From contig MNCI01004738.1 of NCBI GenBank assembly GCA_015680685.1, positions 142,944 to 206,943 on the forward strand: DNA of 64,000 nucleotides, given 5' to 3'. The DNA is from Gnetum montanum (taxonomy: Eukaryota; Streptophyta; Gnetopsida; Gnetales; Gnetaceae). Below the pieces are notes generated by a model that saw nothing but the letters and a program-made list of their open reading frames with translations, did no database searches and was not told where the DNA came from. The position numbers were made by a program, and so were the translations under genes. This document shows positions 44,635-57,065 of this stretch, piece by piece. Each line of letters starts with the position of its first letter. The first letter of the stretch is position 1.

Positions 44635-45580
44635 TTATGGCACATGTGTGGGATTCCAGTAGAGAACCTTATCTACTGGATGATATTTAACTTTCCTAAT
44701 TCTTAGGTCATGACATTTTTTATTGAAGGCCTTGTGCAATTCATTAGATGATAAGGTAGCTAATCTATTTTCATCTAGCAAGTTAAGGGTTACTAACCAT
44801 TGTTTCTGTGCTAGATCAAGGTCAAGGTTGAGATCACATGCCATGGATAGTGTACAGAGCTTAGTTTGAATGGGAAGCATTGGTAATTTACCATGCACTA
44901 ACTCATAGGGAGAGTAGCTTGTAGGGATTTTCTATGTGGAGCAGTATACCCAAAGAGCATCATTCAGTTTAGTGCTATAGTCTCACCTAAACTTGCTAAT
45001 GGTTCTTATCAATATCTTCATAATCTCCCTATTGATGAATTATTCTTGATTGTTCACTTGGGGGTGGTATGGTGTAGTCAATTTATGCTCAACCCCTAAG
45101 CGTTGCATTAATTTCTGAAAAGTTGCACCTGTGAAGTGTGTATCATTGTCTAAAATAAGTACATGTGGCACACCAAACCTGTTTATGATTTGTTGTTGAA
45201 CAAATTGTGCAGCTATAGATGATGTACAATCTTTAACAGCAGCTGCTTTGGCCCATTTTGTTAGGTAATCAACAACAACAATAATATAATCTTTTCATTG
45301 GACATTGGTGTAATTGGCCCCATATAATCAATTCCCCAAATGTCAAAGGGTTCTAACGGTTAAATCCATTGTTGCGAACCCTCCATTCTAGCAGTCATTC
45401 CCCCATCATGTTGATAGTGCTCACAAGATTGGAGGAAATAATGGACGTCTCAAAATAATTTAGGCCAATAATATCCTGCAAGCAGGATCTTGATGGTCAT
45501 TCGTCTTCCAATGTAATGACCTCCACAAGGACCCTCATGAGCATCTTGGAGAACTTACAGTTGATCTATATCGAGAACAC
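44635..45580 (-). pseudogene. Element 2 integrase
   Basis: Zinc-binding start HEGPCGGHYIGRRM near 45530 (His pair present), then CEHYQHDGGM where the second Cys of CX2C is Tyr. Core with FDIWGIDYMGPI near 45340 (first catalytic Asp) and scattered matches after. The C-terminal part is open at 44898-44635: HGKLPMLPIQTKL, LDLDLAQKQWLVTLNLLDEN and NKKCHDL, a typical Athila-type tail. Many stops in the middle. Dead copy of the cDNA-inserting enzyme. Confidence 0.8.
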
Positions 45581-45589
45581 ACCATCTAA

Positions 45590-46642
45590 TCAAGCGATTG
45601 GGACACACTTTGTAAAGTTTTCCATTGATCTCCATAAAGTACTTGGCTCGATGAAGAAACTATTTTTTTTCTTAAGGTTTAACTCTTGTGGTGTTTGTTG
45701 GGTGAGGAGATAGGTAAGAATGCTACTGTACCAGTTTTTCTCCATGGGTGATTGATTATTCACTACACTAGCAAAGAGGAATTCATTAGGGAAATGATCA
45801 GAAATTGGATACTCATCCTGTTTGTTGTCCCATCGCAACCAAGATAAATGATCAACAACTACATTCTCGATGCCCTTGTGATCGATCATTGTTAAATTGA
45901 ACTCTTGTAAGATTACAAGCCATCGTATGATATGAGGGCTTACCATTGGCTTATTCATGAGGAACTAGATTGCACTATGATCTATATGTATATATACTTT
46001 ATATCCCAATACATAGTGTCTAAAATTTTCTAGTGCAAACACTACAACCATTAATTCTTTCTCTATGGTAGTGTAGTTAAGTTGTGCACCAGCGATACTT
46101 CTACTTGCATAGTGGATGTAATAAGGATGCTTCTGGTCATCTAGCTATGTAAGTACAGCTCCTAAAGCATAGTTGGATGTGTCAATCATGATATGGAATG
46201 GTTTGGACCAATCAGGAACTTGTAGAATGGGTGTTTCTACTAGCTTCTATTTCAGAGTTTGGAAAGCTAATTCGCATTCCCTAGTCCACTCAAAAGGTAT
46301 GTCCTTTTTCGTTAATTCCACCAATGGTTTAGCAACCTTTGAAAAGTTCTCAATAAATCTCTTATAGTAGCCAGTATGTCCAAGGAATGATCGAATATCT
46401 TTGACAGTTTCTTCTTGACAGGAAATTCCTTGGATAATTTTGATTTTCTCAGGGTCTACCTCTATCCCTGTGTGTGAGATTTTGTGCCCTAGTACTATGC
46501 CTTCTTGGACCATCAAATAGCTTTTCTGCCAGTTGAGCCTCAAATTGGTTTCTACACATCTTTTTAACACTTGCTCCAACTGGTCCAAGGCTTGATCAAA
46601 GTTTGCTCCATAAGTGGAGAATTCATCCGTAAATATCTCCAC
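45590..46642 (-). pseudogene. Element 2 RT C-terminus and RNase H
   Basis: 46642-46247 is open: IFTDEFSTYG (where VFMDDFSVYG is usual, so Met and the second catalytic Asp are lost), NLRLNWQKSYLMVQEGIVLG, HTGIEVDPEKI, RSFLGHTGYYKRFI and LVELTKKDIPFEW. RNase H follows with stops (near 46240-45960). The last part at 45958-45590 reads NKPMVSPHIIRWLVILQEF, DHKGIENVVVDHLSWL and runs into the integrase linker. RNase H would remove the RNA template during cDNA synthesis. Confidence 0.85.
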
Positions 46643-47452
46643 TCCATTCCCTATCTATTGTTGCAATATGCTTAGAACTAGTCATTGAAATGTTGCAGGG
46701 GCATTGCACAAGCCAAACGACATCTGTTTGTATGCAAACATTCCCCAAGGACTAGTGAAAATAGTCTTGGCTTGGCCTTCTGGGACTATTTGTATTTGGT
46801 TATATCCATTATATCCATCCAAAAAACTATAATAGAGATGCCCTACGATGGTGTCTAAGACTTGTTTAACAAATGGCAATGGAAAGTGATCTTTGAATGT
46901 TTCCATATTTAGTAGCCTGATATCTATGCACACCCTCCATTTTCCTCCTTTTTTAGGCACAATAACTAAGGGGCTAACCCATTCGCTATTAGAAATGGGG
47001 TATATGAACCCAGCCTTGAGAAGCTGTTCGATTTCTTCCTTAACTACTTGCTTCAGCTTAGGGTTCAATTGCCTCTGTGGTTGTCTTTGAGGCTTCATGG
47101 AGGGGTCAGTGTAAATTCTATGTTGGCATATCCTAGGATCTATTCCAATTAATTCGGGGTATGACCAAGTGAAGGCTTCCAACCATTTATTTATTACCTT
47201 CAACAGTTCTTCTTTCTGTTGAGGAGCAAGCTTAGCATTGATAATTACTGATTTTCTATTTTTAAGGAACATGTATTCCATGCTAGTGGGCAATTGTTTC
47301 AGCTTGAGGGGCTCCTGCTTAAATTTCTCAGGGATTTCCAACTTCCCCCAGTTGATATTTTCAAGGTTAAGACCTGGAAGTTGGTGGTGGACTTGATCTA
47401 ATGCATCTATGCTATCAATGTAAGCATAAGTCAAACCCTCATTTGGTTCCAT
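46643..47452 (-). pseudogene. Element 2 reverse transcriptase, N-terminal part
   Basis: The best-preserved gene piece in the window: 256 codons open (47452-46682) with LNPKLKQVVKEEIEQLLKAG, WVSPLVIVPKKGGKWRVCID, DHFPLPFVKQVLD, YYSFLDGYNGYNQI and GMFAYKQMSFGLCNAPATFQ. Right after FQ the same frame has TGA (46682-46684) and, nine codons on, TAG (46655-46657). Both fit single C-to-T changes of Arg and Gln codons. The frame then continues into the catalytic region at 46642, so no frameshift is involved. Confidence 0.93.
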
Positions 47453-47593
47453 GCATATGAGTGAACTACTTTCTTGATTACCTATCAGCCACTAGATGTC
47501 TTCTTGTCATGTGGCTACTGCATAGAGGCATCTTTGTATGTTAATCACTTGTGCACACTGATTACATATAGGCAATGCTAAACTTTGCACAAA

Positions 47594-48301
47594 TCATGAC
47601 CTCTGCATGCAATTACACCTTGTGTTACTATATGCAATACATGGAACTTTCTTCTTCTTTATCTTTTTGAATGTGTTTTTCTTTGATATTTCTAGGGAAA
47701 GATCATGGATTCCTAGGCACACGTCAACTGTGCTTAGCCATGCTCTTCCCATTATGATTAGGAAGTCCCCCTTACCATTGTTCACTTGAATCACTAGGAA
47801 ATAAGTTGGGTACAACCACCCATAAATAGTGGTAACAATGTCCTCAACTAGTCCCAACGGGACAATGATGGACTAGTCAACCAACTCTAGATGAATGTTT
47901 CTCTTTTTTAATGGAGGTAGGTTTTAGGCCTTATACATTTCTTGAGAAATCAAGTTGACACCAGAACCTAAATCCAAAAGAGCCTTACATGGTTCATTTC
48001 CAGCGATTTGTAAGTATATCAAAGGACTCCTAGGGTTAGAGAATTTCCTAGGAAGATGGCTAGCTTTGATCCAATCAGTGACGACATGTGTTAGCATGAC
48101 AATATGTGTTGAGTGTGGTGATTGGGTTGAAGAGGGCTCCAAAGTTTTGATTAATACTGAGGCATCTAAGGAATTAGTCGTTTGTGATTGCAAGGGCTTG
48201 GTTGGACTATTGGTTCTAAAGAAAGGTCTTTTCTTCATGTGGTTGTTGGAACCAATAGTAGGTTGAGAGTTAACAACCCTTGTGGCGTTACATTGCAACA
48301 A
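47594..48301 (-). pseudogene. Element 2 aspartic protease
   Basis: 48301-47924 ends with LQIAGNEPCKALLDLGSGVN, the Athila-type active site (usually LLDLGASVNL). After a stop, 47857-47594 reads GLVEDIVTTIYGWLYPTYFL and DFLIIMGRAWLSTVDVCLGI, the second half with the ILGRPxL flap-end motif. It cleaves gag-pol. An in-frame stop separates the halves. The Ser/Pro/Gln-rich part upstream (to 48600) is the gag tail. Confidence 0.85.
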
Positions 48302-48348
48302 CTAAGTAGGGATTTCACCCTGCATAGTTGGAGTAGGTGGTAGTGGAG

Positions 48349-50685
48349 CTATTGGTGAAAGAGATGCAGCCAAATGAGAAGGATGATATGTTTGTAGAAT
48401 ATCACCCCTAGAAGAGGGAGTCCCATAATACTCACAAGCTTGGTAGTGAGGTTGAGGAGTAACATGACCAGTAGAGTCACGTGGAGAGACTGGCTATTGT
48501 ATGTAATATCCATATGGGTTAGGTTGCTGGTAAGGATACTATTACCTTGGTGGTGGCATTCCCCATGATTGTGGATGCTACCACTATTGATATTGCTCAA
48601 TCAGTTGTGGTGGAGTTCCACTTGGATAATACATTAAGGGTTGGTAGAACTATCTTGGGTTACCTTGAGGGTAAGGTAACCTTAGGGGTGCTTGCCATTT
48701 GTTCAATCATGGGTTGAGTGCATACACCCCAGACTCTTGTAGATGTGAGATTACAGGGTAACATCCCTTAGAATCGTCATATTGGCATATCTCACATCCA
48801 TTATCATTATCTGTTTCCAAATCTACAACCTCTTCAATGATGGAAACTTTTCCCTTACCCTTGCTATGTGCATGTTTGGCTTCTCTCTTTTTTCTTTTCT
48901 TACTACCTTGCGCTCTAGACTCCTCTACTATTTTAAGAACAGTTTGAAATCTATTGTCTAGGGAGTACCACATTTGGTCTACCTTTATCGAAACTTTTGA
49001 TGTCATCTTTTGGATAGAAAAAGTTTTCCTATTCACCATCTCATTGAGTGGTGACTCTTCTTCATCCTCACAAAATCCTACTTCTCTCTTCCAGAGGGAA
49101 GGATCTCAGTTATACTCTTCCACACTTTCTCTCTTCTATAGCTCACATTCTTCCTTAGCAACTTGCTCCAATAGTCTTTGAATTTGATGGTGCCTAAGCT
49201 CGGATAGTCTCCCTTGGGCATAAGTCCTAAGGGTTCTTCTTGTTTCATGCCTAAGCCCATCTATGAGATGGCGTAGTTGATCCCTTTTCGAATAACCATG
49301 GCCAGGACAATGATGTAATAGTGCATAGTATCAGCCCATGGCAACATCCAAGGGTTCATGTCCTCCTTGTTTCTAGCCTTGGATTTACTTTCGTAGGTTG
49401 GATACTCAGGAGTACATTTGGTACTTATCGTTAAAAAATTCTAACATGGTACTCCACCTACAAATGGATTTTGGTTCTAAGGACTAGTACCATCTTTCTT
49501 CTTCTTTAACTAGTGTCTGTGGGAACAACTTAAGTTTTTTCCATTCATTCTCTATGTTTTGTAAGGCACATGCATCATGGAACACTTGTAAGTGATTTTG
49601 AGGATCAGTGTTGTATCCCCCTTCAAATCGTGGGATATTGTTCATATCTAATCTCTTGATCCTACTATCTTTCTGGTGCCTTATTGGAATTCTAACAGCC
49701 TTAATTATGTCTAACATACTTTGAGTAGCGAGTAGGAGTTCATCATGATCGTCTCATCCATGGTTTCTATGATTCCTACATTGTTCCCTACTCTCCCTTC
49801 TTCTATGTCATGACTCTCTAGAGTGCCCTCATTCCCTTTCCTGGATATTTTGTCCATGACCTCCACTTTGCCTACCTTTATCCCCATGATCTTTTTCTTT
49901 ATGACCACATCTAGATATTGAAGGAGAGGGTGAAGGAGATGATGAAGGTGAAGAAGAAGGAGAACCATCACCATGATGATGTCTGCTACCTTCTCTTCTA
50001 TGGTCTCGACCTCGATTGCGATTACAATCAGAATGTCCACCTTTATCATGAGTTCATGTTCCTTTTTCAAGCCCTTTGTGCTCATGGGTATTAGAACCTG
50101 GGTTATGAATAGTGGAATGAAGGTTCTGATACACAACCCCTTGGCCAAAGTCAAGGGGAGGAACATCGTTGTGTGGGCAACTACCTGAGGTAGGTTCACC
50201 ACCCTCATTTTCACTTAAGACACGTGGGGCATCTTGGGACCACTTACACTTCAAAGACTTATGATGTCTCTCTTGTTGCAAGTCCCTTTGATGTTGTGCC
50301 TCTATGAGATGGTATTCTCTCAATTCATGGTCTTGCACAATGTATTTTGCATGTAAGTGCAGCATGCTAATTCATGTGAGAGCACAAAGAGCATGCTCAG
50401 GACTGAACAATCAAGAGGTAACACTATGTTACCTTCTAAGTCTCGCCAACATAGTTGTTCCTCTTGATAGAGGATAAAGGTGAAATCTGGTATATACTCA
50501 TCAGGATGAATATATACCACTTGAACTTGTTGAGGGACTGGCGAATCAATGTCACGTGTATTACACCGTCGACTGTTTTTTGTTTTAGACCTAGGCAGTG
50601 AGGCACTTTCGTATGAAGAAGAAGACATACTTGTCTGTTCAGTGTTCAATGTATTCTTGTTTATTATTTTCTCAACCAACCCCAA
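48349..50685 (-). pseudogene. gag: Element 2 gag
   Basis: Starts near 50685 (MGLVEKII...). An Arg- and Ser-rich N-terminal region (about 50.3-49.8 kb, RGRDHRR) is followed by the capsid core at 49717-49484 (MNNIPRFEGGYNTDPQNHLQ, WKKLKLFP), homologous to Element 1. After shifts, 49039-48707 carries a basic stretch and a ruined knuckle CEICQYDDSKGCYP (His is Asp and the last Cys is displaced). A Pro/Gln/Tyr-rich tail leads to protease. At least four frameshifts or stops. Confidence 0.8.
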
Positions 50686-50745
50686 GGGTTCATTCCAATG
50701 ATGTGAATGATTTCCTATGTTCTACTTAGTGCACAAACAACTAAC

Positions 50746-50763
50746 TCCCCAGCAATGGCACCA
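50746..50763 (-). promoter_or_regulatory. Primer-binding site, tRNA-Asp type, Element 2
   Basis: Minus strand TGGTGCCATTGCTGGGGA, one base from the 5' LTR. It differs from TGGCGCCGTTGCCGGGGA by three transitions. Confidence 0.85.
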
Positions 50764-50764
50764 A

Positions 50765-51748
50765 TGATGAGCGGCAAGGTACCCCTACACTCAACCATAA
50801 GAATACAACGTTTCACACACGATCAGGTTGAATTCCAAGGGCTAAGTGCTTATGTGCCCTTGTGGAACAAGGATAGGTTGGTTGATCGTTGTCTTCCCAA
50901 GCTTACCTATATGTCACGATTGTATGGTTAAGTAAGCTTGAGGCATATGATTTGTATAGCTTTTATGTTTTTATGTCCTATGCTAGTAGGGAAGGAGAGA
51001 GGTAACTAAGTGACTAATTTAACTTAACTACTCATTAACTAAGTTCCAACTAATCCTAACACCAGCATCTATTTCCACTTGTCGTACACATCTTGAACCA
51101 ATGCAACATTGCTGGGATTACCAAACACTAATTGTTACTACATTACCAAGCATTACACGCATGCTCAAAGTGGTCGTGCTTGTGTAATTTAACGATTTGC
51201 TTAATTGATCAAAATGAATTGATGTGCTAATAACATAAATGTAAAGTGCATAAAATAAAATAAATGCATAAGAAAATAAAATAAAATAAATGCATAAGAA
51301 AACAAATCTCAAGTGATACAAGGATGAATCAAAGAGCTTGTCTTTATCGCCAACACAATGGTGTGCTCAGGTACATCAATGCTTGAATAAAGATCCATAC
51401 ACACTTAGACCTCCTACTACAGGCACTTGGAAAATACTCTAACTTTCAAACAGACTACAAGAGTTTTGCTACTTGACTACTAAATTACTTCCTTTCCAAT
51501 TATGCGCCTAGGCACTATATTTATAGGCTTGGGAGCAACTACTCAAATAATTAGAGTAATCGCTCTAATAATTAGAATAACTACTAAAGTAACCACTAGA
51601 GTAACCTCTCTAATAATTATAATAACTACTAGAGTAACTTCTCTAATAATTAGAATAACTGCTAGAGTAACCACTCTAATAATTAGAGTAACTGCTCTAA
51701 TAATTAGAATAATTGTTAGAGTAACTGCTAGAGTAACCACTCTCATCA
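50765..51748 (-). repeat. Element 2 5' LTR
   Basis: 984 bases, TGATGAGC...CTCATCA. TATAAATA on the minus strand at 51518-51525. U3 array 51540-51743. (AAAAT)n-type runs near 51249-51300. Confidence 0.93.
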
Positions 51749-51753
51749 GCTAT
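51749..51753. repeat. Target-site duplication of Element 2, right copy
   Basis: GCTAT, identical to 41535-41539. Confidence 0.9.
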
Positions 51754-53460
51754 GAACTTAGTGTATGGGGATGATTCAAAGATGCTAAGATGATTTTTGA
51801 CCTTGCCAATATCCCATACTTAGCTAAAAACATTAATTTTTAAAGTTTTGAAAAACTTGCAAAAAATTGAAAATTCTAGAAGCCTAGATCACCAAAACTA
51901 TTATCAATGAGTCATTCTAGTTCTAGGAGGTCATTGTGCATGTTAGAATGTATTTTTGGTGAGATTTGAGAGTCCTAGATATGGTGTTACTAGCATTGAT
52001 GCTGATGTAGCATCAATGTTAGTAACACTTTAAAAAATTTGGACTTTTTCTAAGATTGTTTCAAAGTTACTAAGATTGATGTTGAAAAGTTGGAATATGA
52101 TCCTAAATGATCATTGGAAACCTCTAAAGGCCAAAAATATGTCTTGAAAGGATATTTTTAGGGCATGTTTTGTTACAATAGAAATTCAATTTGACATCTT
52201 GTTGCCTTCAATACTTAGAAAACCTTCAACCCTAGGGTCATACATTCAAATTGCCAATTTTATCAAATTCAAGCTCTATGATGCTAGCGGAGCTTAGGAT
52301 GTACAATTTGGGATCCCATAGGATGTAGAATTCATAACAACTTCAACACTTAGAAAAATTTTGACTCATGCTAGTTCCAACACTTAGAAGAATTTTGGTT
52401 TTGGAGTTTTTCAGGAATCATGAAAATTAAGTTCATAAGTTGGATTATGAACCTAGATGATTCCTAACATTCCCTAAGAGCTATGAATGTAACCTATGAT
52501 GATTTATTTGAAGGATTAAATGCTCAAATTTTTAAGAAACAATGTTAAAACCACAATTAGTTTTAGTTAAAAGTGAACCAAAAAAGTAGATATAGCACCA
52601 ATATCACTAATGTCATGTCCCACATGATTAAGTCTTCCTAGTTAAACTTGCCAAAAACAAACTCTAAACTAACTTTCAATGAGCTTCACTAAGCTTTATG
52701 CTTAAGTTTGGAAACCCTAACTATATAAACATGGCATCAAAACCCATATTCTTGGGTGGGTTTCTTAAGATCTTAAGTACTTTTTGATATTTTGAGAGAT
52801 CTAAAGCACATGTAGAAGATCTCCTAGCATCACCTAAATGTTGCATACCCATCACTTCTTTAAGCTTTAATACTAGTATTGATGTAACATCTTCATCAAT
52901 CAAGAAACATTAACATTAGTCCTTTAGACTTATAACTTTTTATGCTTGAGCATCAGTATCCAAAGTTAGAAAATTTTTTTAGCTCCAATATTAGTGATGA
53001 GACACTTTGTTAAAATAGCCTAGTTTTGGTTCAGAATTGATTCTAGATTAATCCTACAACTTATCCATCCATATCCTCAACCTTTAGAGGTTCACATCCA
53101 TTGTACAAACCCATAGTTTACTCCCAAATTTCATTTTTATTATCAGTTTTATCTCACTTATAGTTTTGCTTCAACACTTATAGTTTGGCCCTCCTTAGGA
53201 GGTGAACATTTATTTTATTAAGAATAAAGCATTCTATTCTTTGAGAAGGGAACCTAAACCCTTCCCTCATATTGTAGTGTCTTATACTATCCCATTTTAT
53301 GTCATTGTATTCACATTTTTACACTTGGTTTTTATTTCATCTCTCCTAGTCCATTCTATACTTAGTCAAATTTTCAACAATTTATACTTAGTTATTTTTA
53401 GCAATAAATACTTAGCTATTTTTCAACATTTAAACAAAATATTTTTATAATTCCCCTGTA
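51754..53460 (+). repeat. Unnamed LTR-like family C, junction and copy 2
   Basis: From about 52009 rightward this is the inverted partner of copy 1: GTTCATAAG..GGATTATGAAC (52430), TATATAAA on the plus strand (52722-52729), and a CCTCCTTAGGAGG palindrome within TTGGCCCTCCTTAGGAGG (53185-53202). Left of 52004 it continues copy 1 across Element 2. So two LTR-like units lie head to head with the hairpin at 51984-52028 between them. Confidence 0.5.
51984..52028. repeat. Hairpin at the family C junction
   Basis: Arms 51984-52003 and 52009-52028 pair over 20 bases with one mismatch around a 5-base loop (GATGT). Confidence 0.9.
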
Positions 53461-53639
53461 ATTACTAGTTTACATTTGGAAGGTTAAGTAACATTTGATT
53501 GGAGACTCATTCCTTGTTATGTCATCATGATTGACTTACTAAACGTTATAAGTTAAAGATCATTTGTGGTCATAAATTGAGTACTCTACTACTTGATTCA
53601 TGTAGATGTTATTATGAAGTTATGAAAAATACTTTGTAG
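53461..53639. other. Unassigned spacer
   Basis: AT-rich, nothing recognised. Confidence 0.4.
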
Positions 53640-55970
53640 GAGCAAGTATTGAGAATAAACATATGAATTATGGCACAACAAACAAGAATATGCTATAGTA
53701 AAAATTAAAGGCATTAGAGTTTCATATTTAGTAGAAGCAATTACCACAACTTTAGGCCTACCAAACATTGACATAATTATAGTTCTAATTTCCACTTGTT
53801 CATATCTATTAACTCACAAATTATGGCTACGAAGATCCTATGAATATGAAAAGAAAAATTATGATTTCTTGTTACTATCACAAAAAATATACTTTAAAAT
53901 AGGAACCTATAATTTGTATCCCACTATGTTCTTCAAACAATATATCTACATATGGAGCCTAAGGCAATGCTCTCCTAAGTCGAAAATATCAAGAAATTTT
54001 TACAAACCTTATCTTCCTATAAATAGAAAGTAAATTTGAGGAGAAACACTTTGGAAAACTGACACTACTAGTTCCTTGCCTAATTAGAAAGCTATTTATA
54101 AGAGCTAGAATTTTGGGGTATTTTAACAATTTAGTTAGAAGGGCTCAGGATGTAGTTTATGTTGAAATCATAAAAATTGTGTCTATAAAGAAAGATCAAA
54201 TAAAAGCACCATCTAGCATACCCGTAGAGAGAGTTCTAGCAATAGATTCTAGTGGTACAAGTCCTAGCATCCACATCTTAGCAAAAAAAAAAAGTAGGAG
54301 ACTATAAAATAGTGATGAGTCATCTATAGGAATTGGCAAAGACTCTAAGCTCAAAAAATAGAGATGTGGCTTGAATGTTTAGAGTTAGAGAAGAATAGTA
54401 AGAGATCTCATTAAACCCTATAACTAAACAAGCTTCAAACAATGTTATAGGCGATAATCAAAGCATTCAAATCTCAAGAAATGCTACCACATCTTAAGTT
54501 ACAATTAAGACTAGAGAAGGGGTAACAATAGTAGTAATGTAGCATGAAGAAGAATAGCGATCTACCTAATTTATTATAGATCATATCAAGGAAGCTCTTA
54601 ATATTCCTATTATACATCCTACCAATTTCATAGGACTACAAGATGTGCATGCCACAATTAGAGCAAAGGACAAGGAAAGAATATAATGGTTGAAGATTAA
54701 TATGAGAATGCACTGGAAAGACTAGTGCAGATGGGGCAAGTTATTTAAGATGTTTTTAATATTCCTAATGATATTTCAACTCTCCATTCAAAGTTAATGT
54801 ATACCAAGAAAAAATTAGTCATTGTGAAGAAAAGATTAGAGCATACCAAGTTAGAGATGCAGAGGTTAGAAAATGAATGATCTTATCTTAGACTTCAAAA
54901 TGAAGATTCTACAAAGTATGTTACACTAGAATAACTATAATAGTTTAGAACTAAGTAGGTTAAAAAACTTATGACAAAACAATACTAGCTGGATATGAAA
55001 AAAAAAAGAAACACATGATGCCTCATCAGCTAATGCAAATAATCATGCCTATGCTAAGGTCATCATTGTACTAGAGAATAAAAATAAAAAAATAAAATTA
55101 ATAACAAGATATTGACCAATGTAGAAAAAGATAAATTCAATTTGAAGAAAGCCTCAATCATTTGAGAGAGACGTTTGCAAGAGTTAACTTGAACATCAAC
55201 AAATTGACAAGAGAATATAGAAACTTGTCAATGGAAGAAGTCTACATTGTTCATCAAAATTATATTATTGAAATTAGTATTGGAAAAATAATAATAAAAA
55301 GCATGAAAATATAAAACATAATTTTAGAGGAAAAGTTAGTATGCAAAAATGAATGAACAAGAATAAAATCATATTGGCAAAGGTCAAAATCAATGTTGAT
55401 ATACAATAGTTACCTGAATGAAAATCACTTTTGGACAACATAATACAAATTCACCAAGCTAAAATCTAAATGAAGGATTTCTAGATTGATGACAAGACTC
55501 AATAATTAGAGTTATCCAATCTCAAGCATTCAAACTTGATAATGCTCATAACAGGAACACTGAGGAAGGAGCTAGAGAAGCAACTTACAACCATGTGTCT
55601 ATTATATAAAAAAGAGCATAAGTAATAAAATGAGGCCTAAAAAAATTACATATTACCACCATAGTGCTACAAGTGTTGAAAATGAAGTATCCAAATCAGA
55701 GAGATGTAGCAAAAAACTTTGCAAAATACATGAATGATTACCAAGACTTACAGGCACTAGTAAAAGCCATATATGTTAAAAGAAATAAATTTGTAGCTTG
55801 GTAGGTTGAATCTAACTAATTTTTTTTATAGTTTTCATATCCTTGGGAGATGTCAACAACATCAAATATTAAGAGCATTAATAAGCTATTTTCATATGAA
55901 GAGACTTTCAACATTGGGAAGTAGCCTCAACAACAACTAATACATGAAGAACCACCAGCTCCAAACATAA
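53640..55970 (+). pseudogene. Second plant-transposon-domain ORF relic with coiled coil
   Basis: Plus strand near 53700: IKGIRVSYLVEAITTTLGLP, the same pattern as in ORF2 of the Copia-like element (V.G..V.Y....I...LGLP). 54113-54307 is open (GYFNNLVRRAQDVVYVEI...), then a decayed acidic/Ser region, then heptad-rich sequence near 54790 (STLHSKLMYTKKKLVIVKKR, EMQRLENE). Many TAA and TAG codons. No pol domain nearby. An LTR relic follows at 56205, so it may be the 3' ORF of a decayed LTR element. Function unknown. Confidence 0.45.
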
Positions 55971-56204
55971 CATGAAGACTTGTCTTAACCATTCTAAGGA
56001 TCTTGTTAATTTTTGTGTTTCTTGTATTTTTGAGATTTTTTAAAAAAAGTCTAGGTATCTTGTTATTTTTTGAAATTCATTTAAAATTAGAGATTTAGTA
56101 TGGCACTCTAGTAGGGTAAGTTAGTTATATATTTCTTTTTAAAGATAGTTAGTCAAATAGTCTTCATAATTTTGTAAAACTCTGTTATACTATTTTTAAA
56201 ATTG

Positions 56205-57065
56205 AAGATGAGATTTTAGCTAGTTGTTGAGGTGTGCTAAATAGTTAATTGCTAGAATGCAAAATCATACCTATGGTATCATAACTATGACATCATATCA
56301 TTTTATACAATATCATAGATAAAATGTATTTGGATATGGTAAAGTCTATAAATACTAGCCAACCAACATGCTTGAGTCACCTTTCAGTCCATATAGTACC
56401 AAGACTCTTATAATTTATTTTCATGATTTTATAGTTAGTTTGCAAGTTCTTGCAATGTAATCATAGGCAGTTGTACAACATCATTATTCATGTGAAGTGT
56501 ATCTAGACATGTTTCATGAATGGAGATAAAACATTAAGATGATTTATGATCATTTCCAACCCAATTTAGCTGGGAAAAGGCTATGACAATGACGATTATA
56601 TGTTAGTATTTTGGTAGAATAAGTATGATTGGTTTCACACATTAAGTACAACTATTTAACAACCCAATAGTAACATTGCTTAGTTCGCCAAGTAGCAAGT
56701 TGCATTGAAATCCTAGCCATAGTTATATGAGCCTAGGACATGAATAATATGTCAAGACTAGTTACTTATTACCTTAAGCTAGATTAGCATTTATTTTCAT
56801 CATCTTTTAGCTAATTAGATTTAATCTTTAATTTACTATATTTTACCTTTATATCATCCATGCCAGACAACATCATTGTATCATATGTCTTACTATTAGT
56901 TAAACCATATATTTCAAGCACCACTAACTCTACTAAGAAGACAACGATCAACAACCTTAACCTTAACTAGTTAGAGTTGATACTATCCTATCCATAGATT
57001 ATAGTTAGGTCATTCGTGTACTCTTATGTAATCTGTGTAGTTGGGCATTAGGAACACTCCTAGCT
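56205..57065 (+). repeat. Diverged gypsy LTR relic with GATATC-type array
   Basis: Plus-oriented and collinear with 322-1091 over most of its length (TCTAGACATG block near 56500, the CGCCAAGTAGCA block near 56690, AAACCATAT near 56903). Upstream of TATAAATA (56347-56354) are ATCATA-type half-palindromes (56266-56312) resembling the Element 1 U3 array. Ends are decayed and no target duplication is seen. Confidence 0.6.

Larger units (their letters stand above)
41540..51748 (-). mobile_element. Element 2: full-length Athila-like gypsy retrotransposon
   Basis: 10,209 bases with LTRs 41540-42525 and 50765-51748 bounded by TGATGAG/CTCATCA (the left one mutated to TAATGAG) and a perfect GCTAT duplication. 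On the minus strand: 5' LTR, tRNA-Asp primer site, gag, protease, RT, RNase H, integrase, long 3' region, purine tract, 3' LTR. The DLGSGVNL protease box, tRNA-Asp primer and integrase C-terminus suggest the Athila lineage. No chromodomain is seen. Every ORF has stops or shifts, and the RT catalytic box is changed. Confidence 0.93.

Noticed and set aside
49711-50214. 167-codon minus-strand ORF, Leu/Ile/Val-rich
   Set aside because: It lies in a shifted frame over the Arg/Ser-rich part of Element 2 gag; the gag-like reading is in the neighbouring frame.
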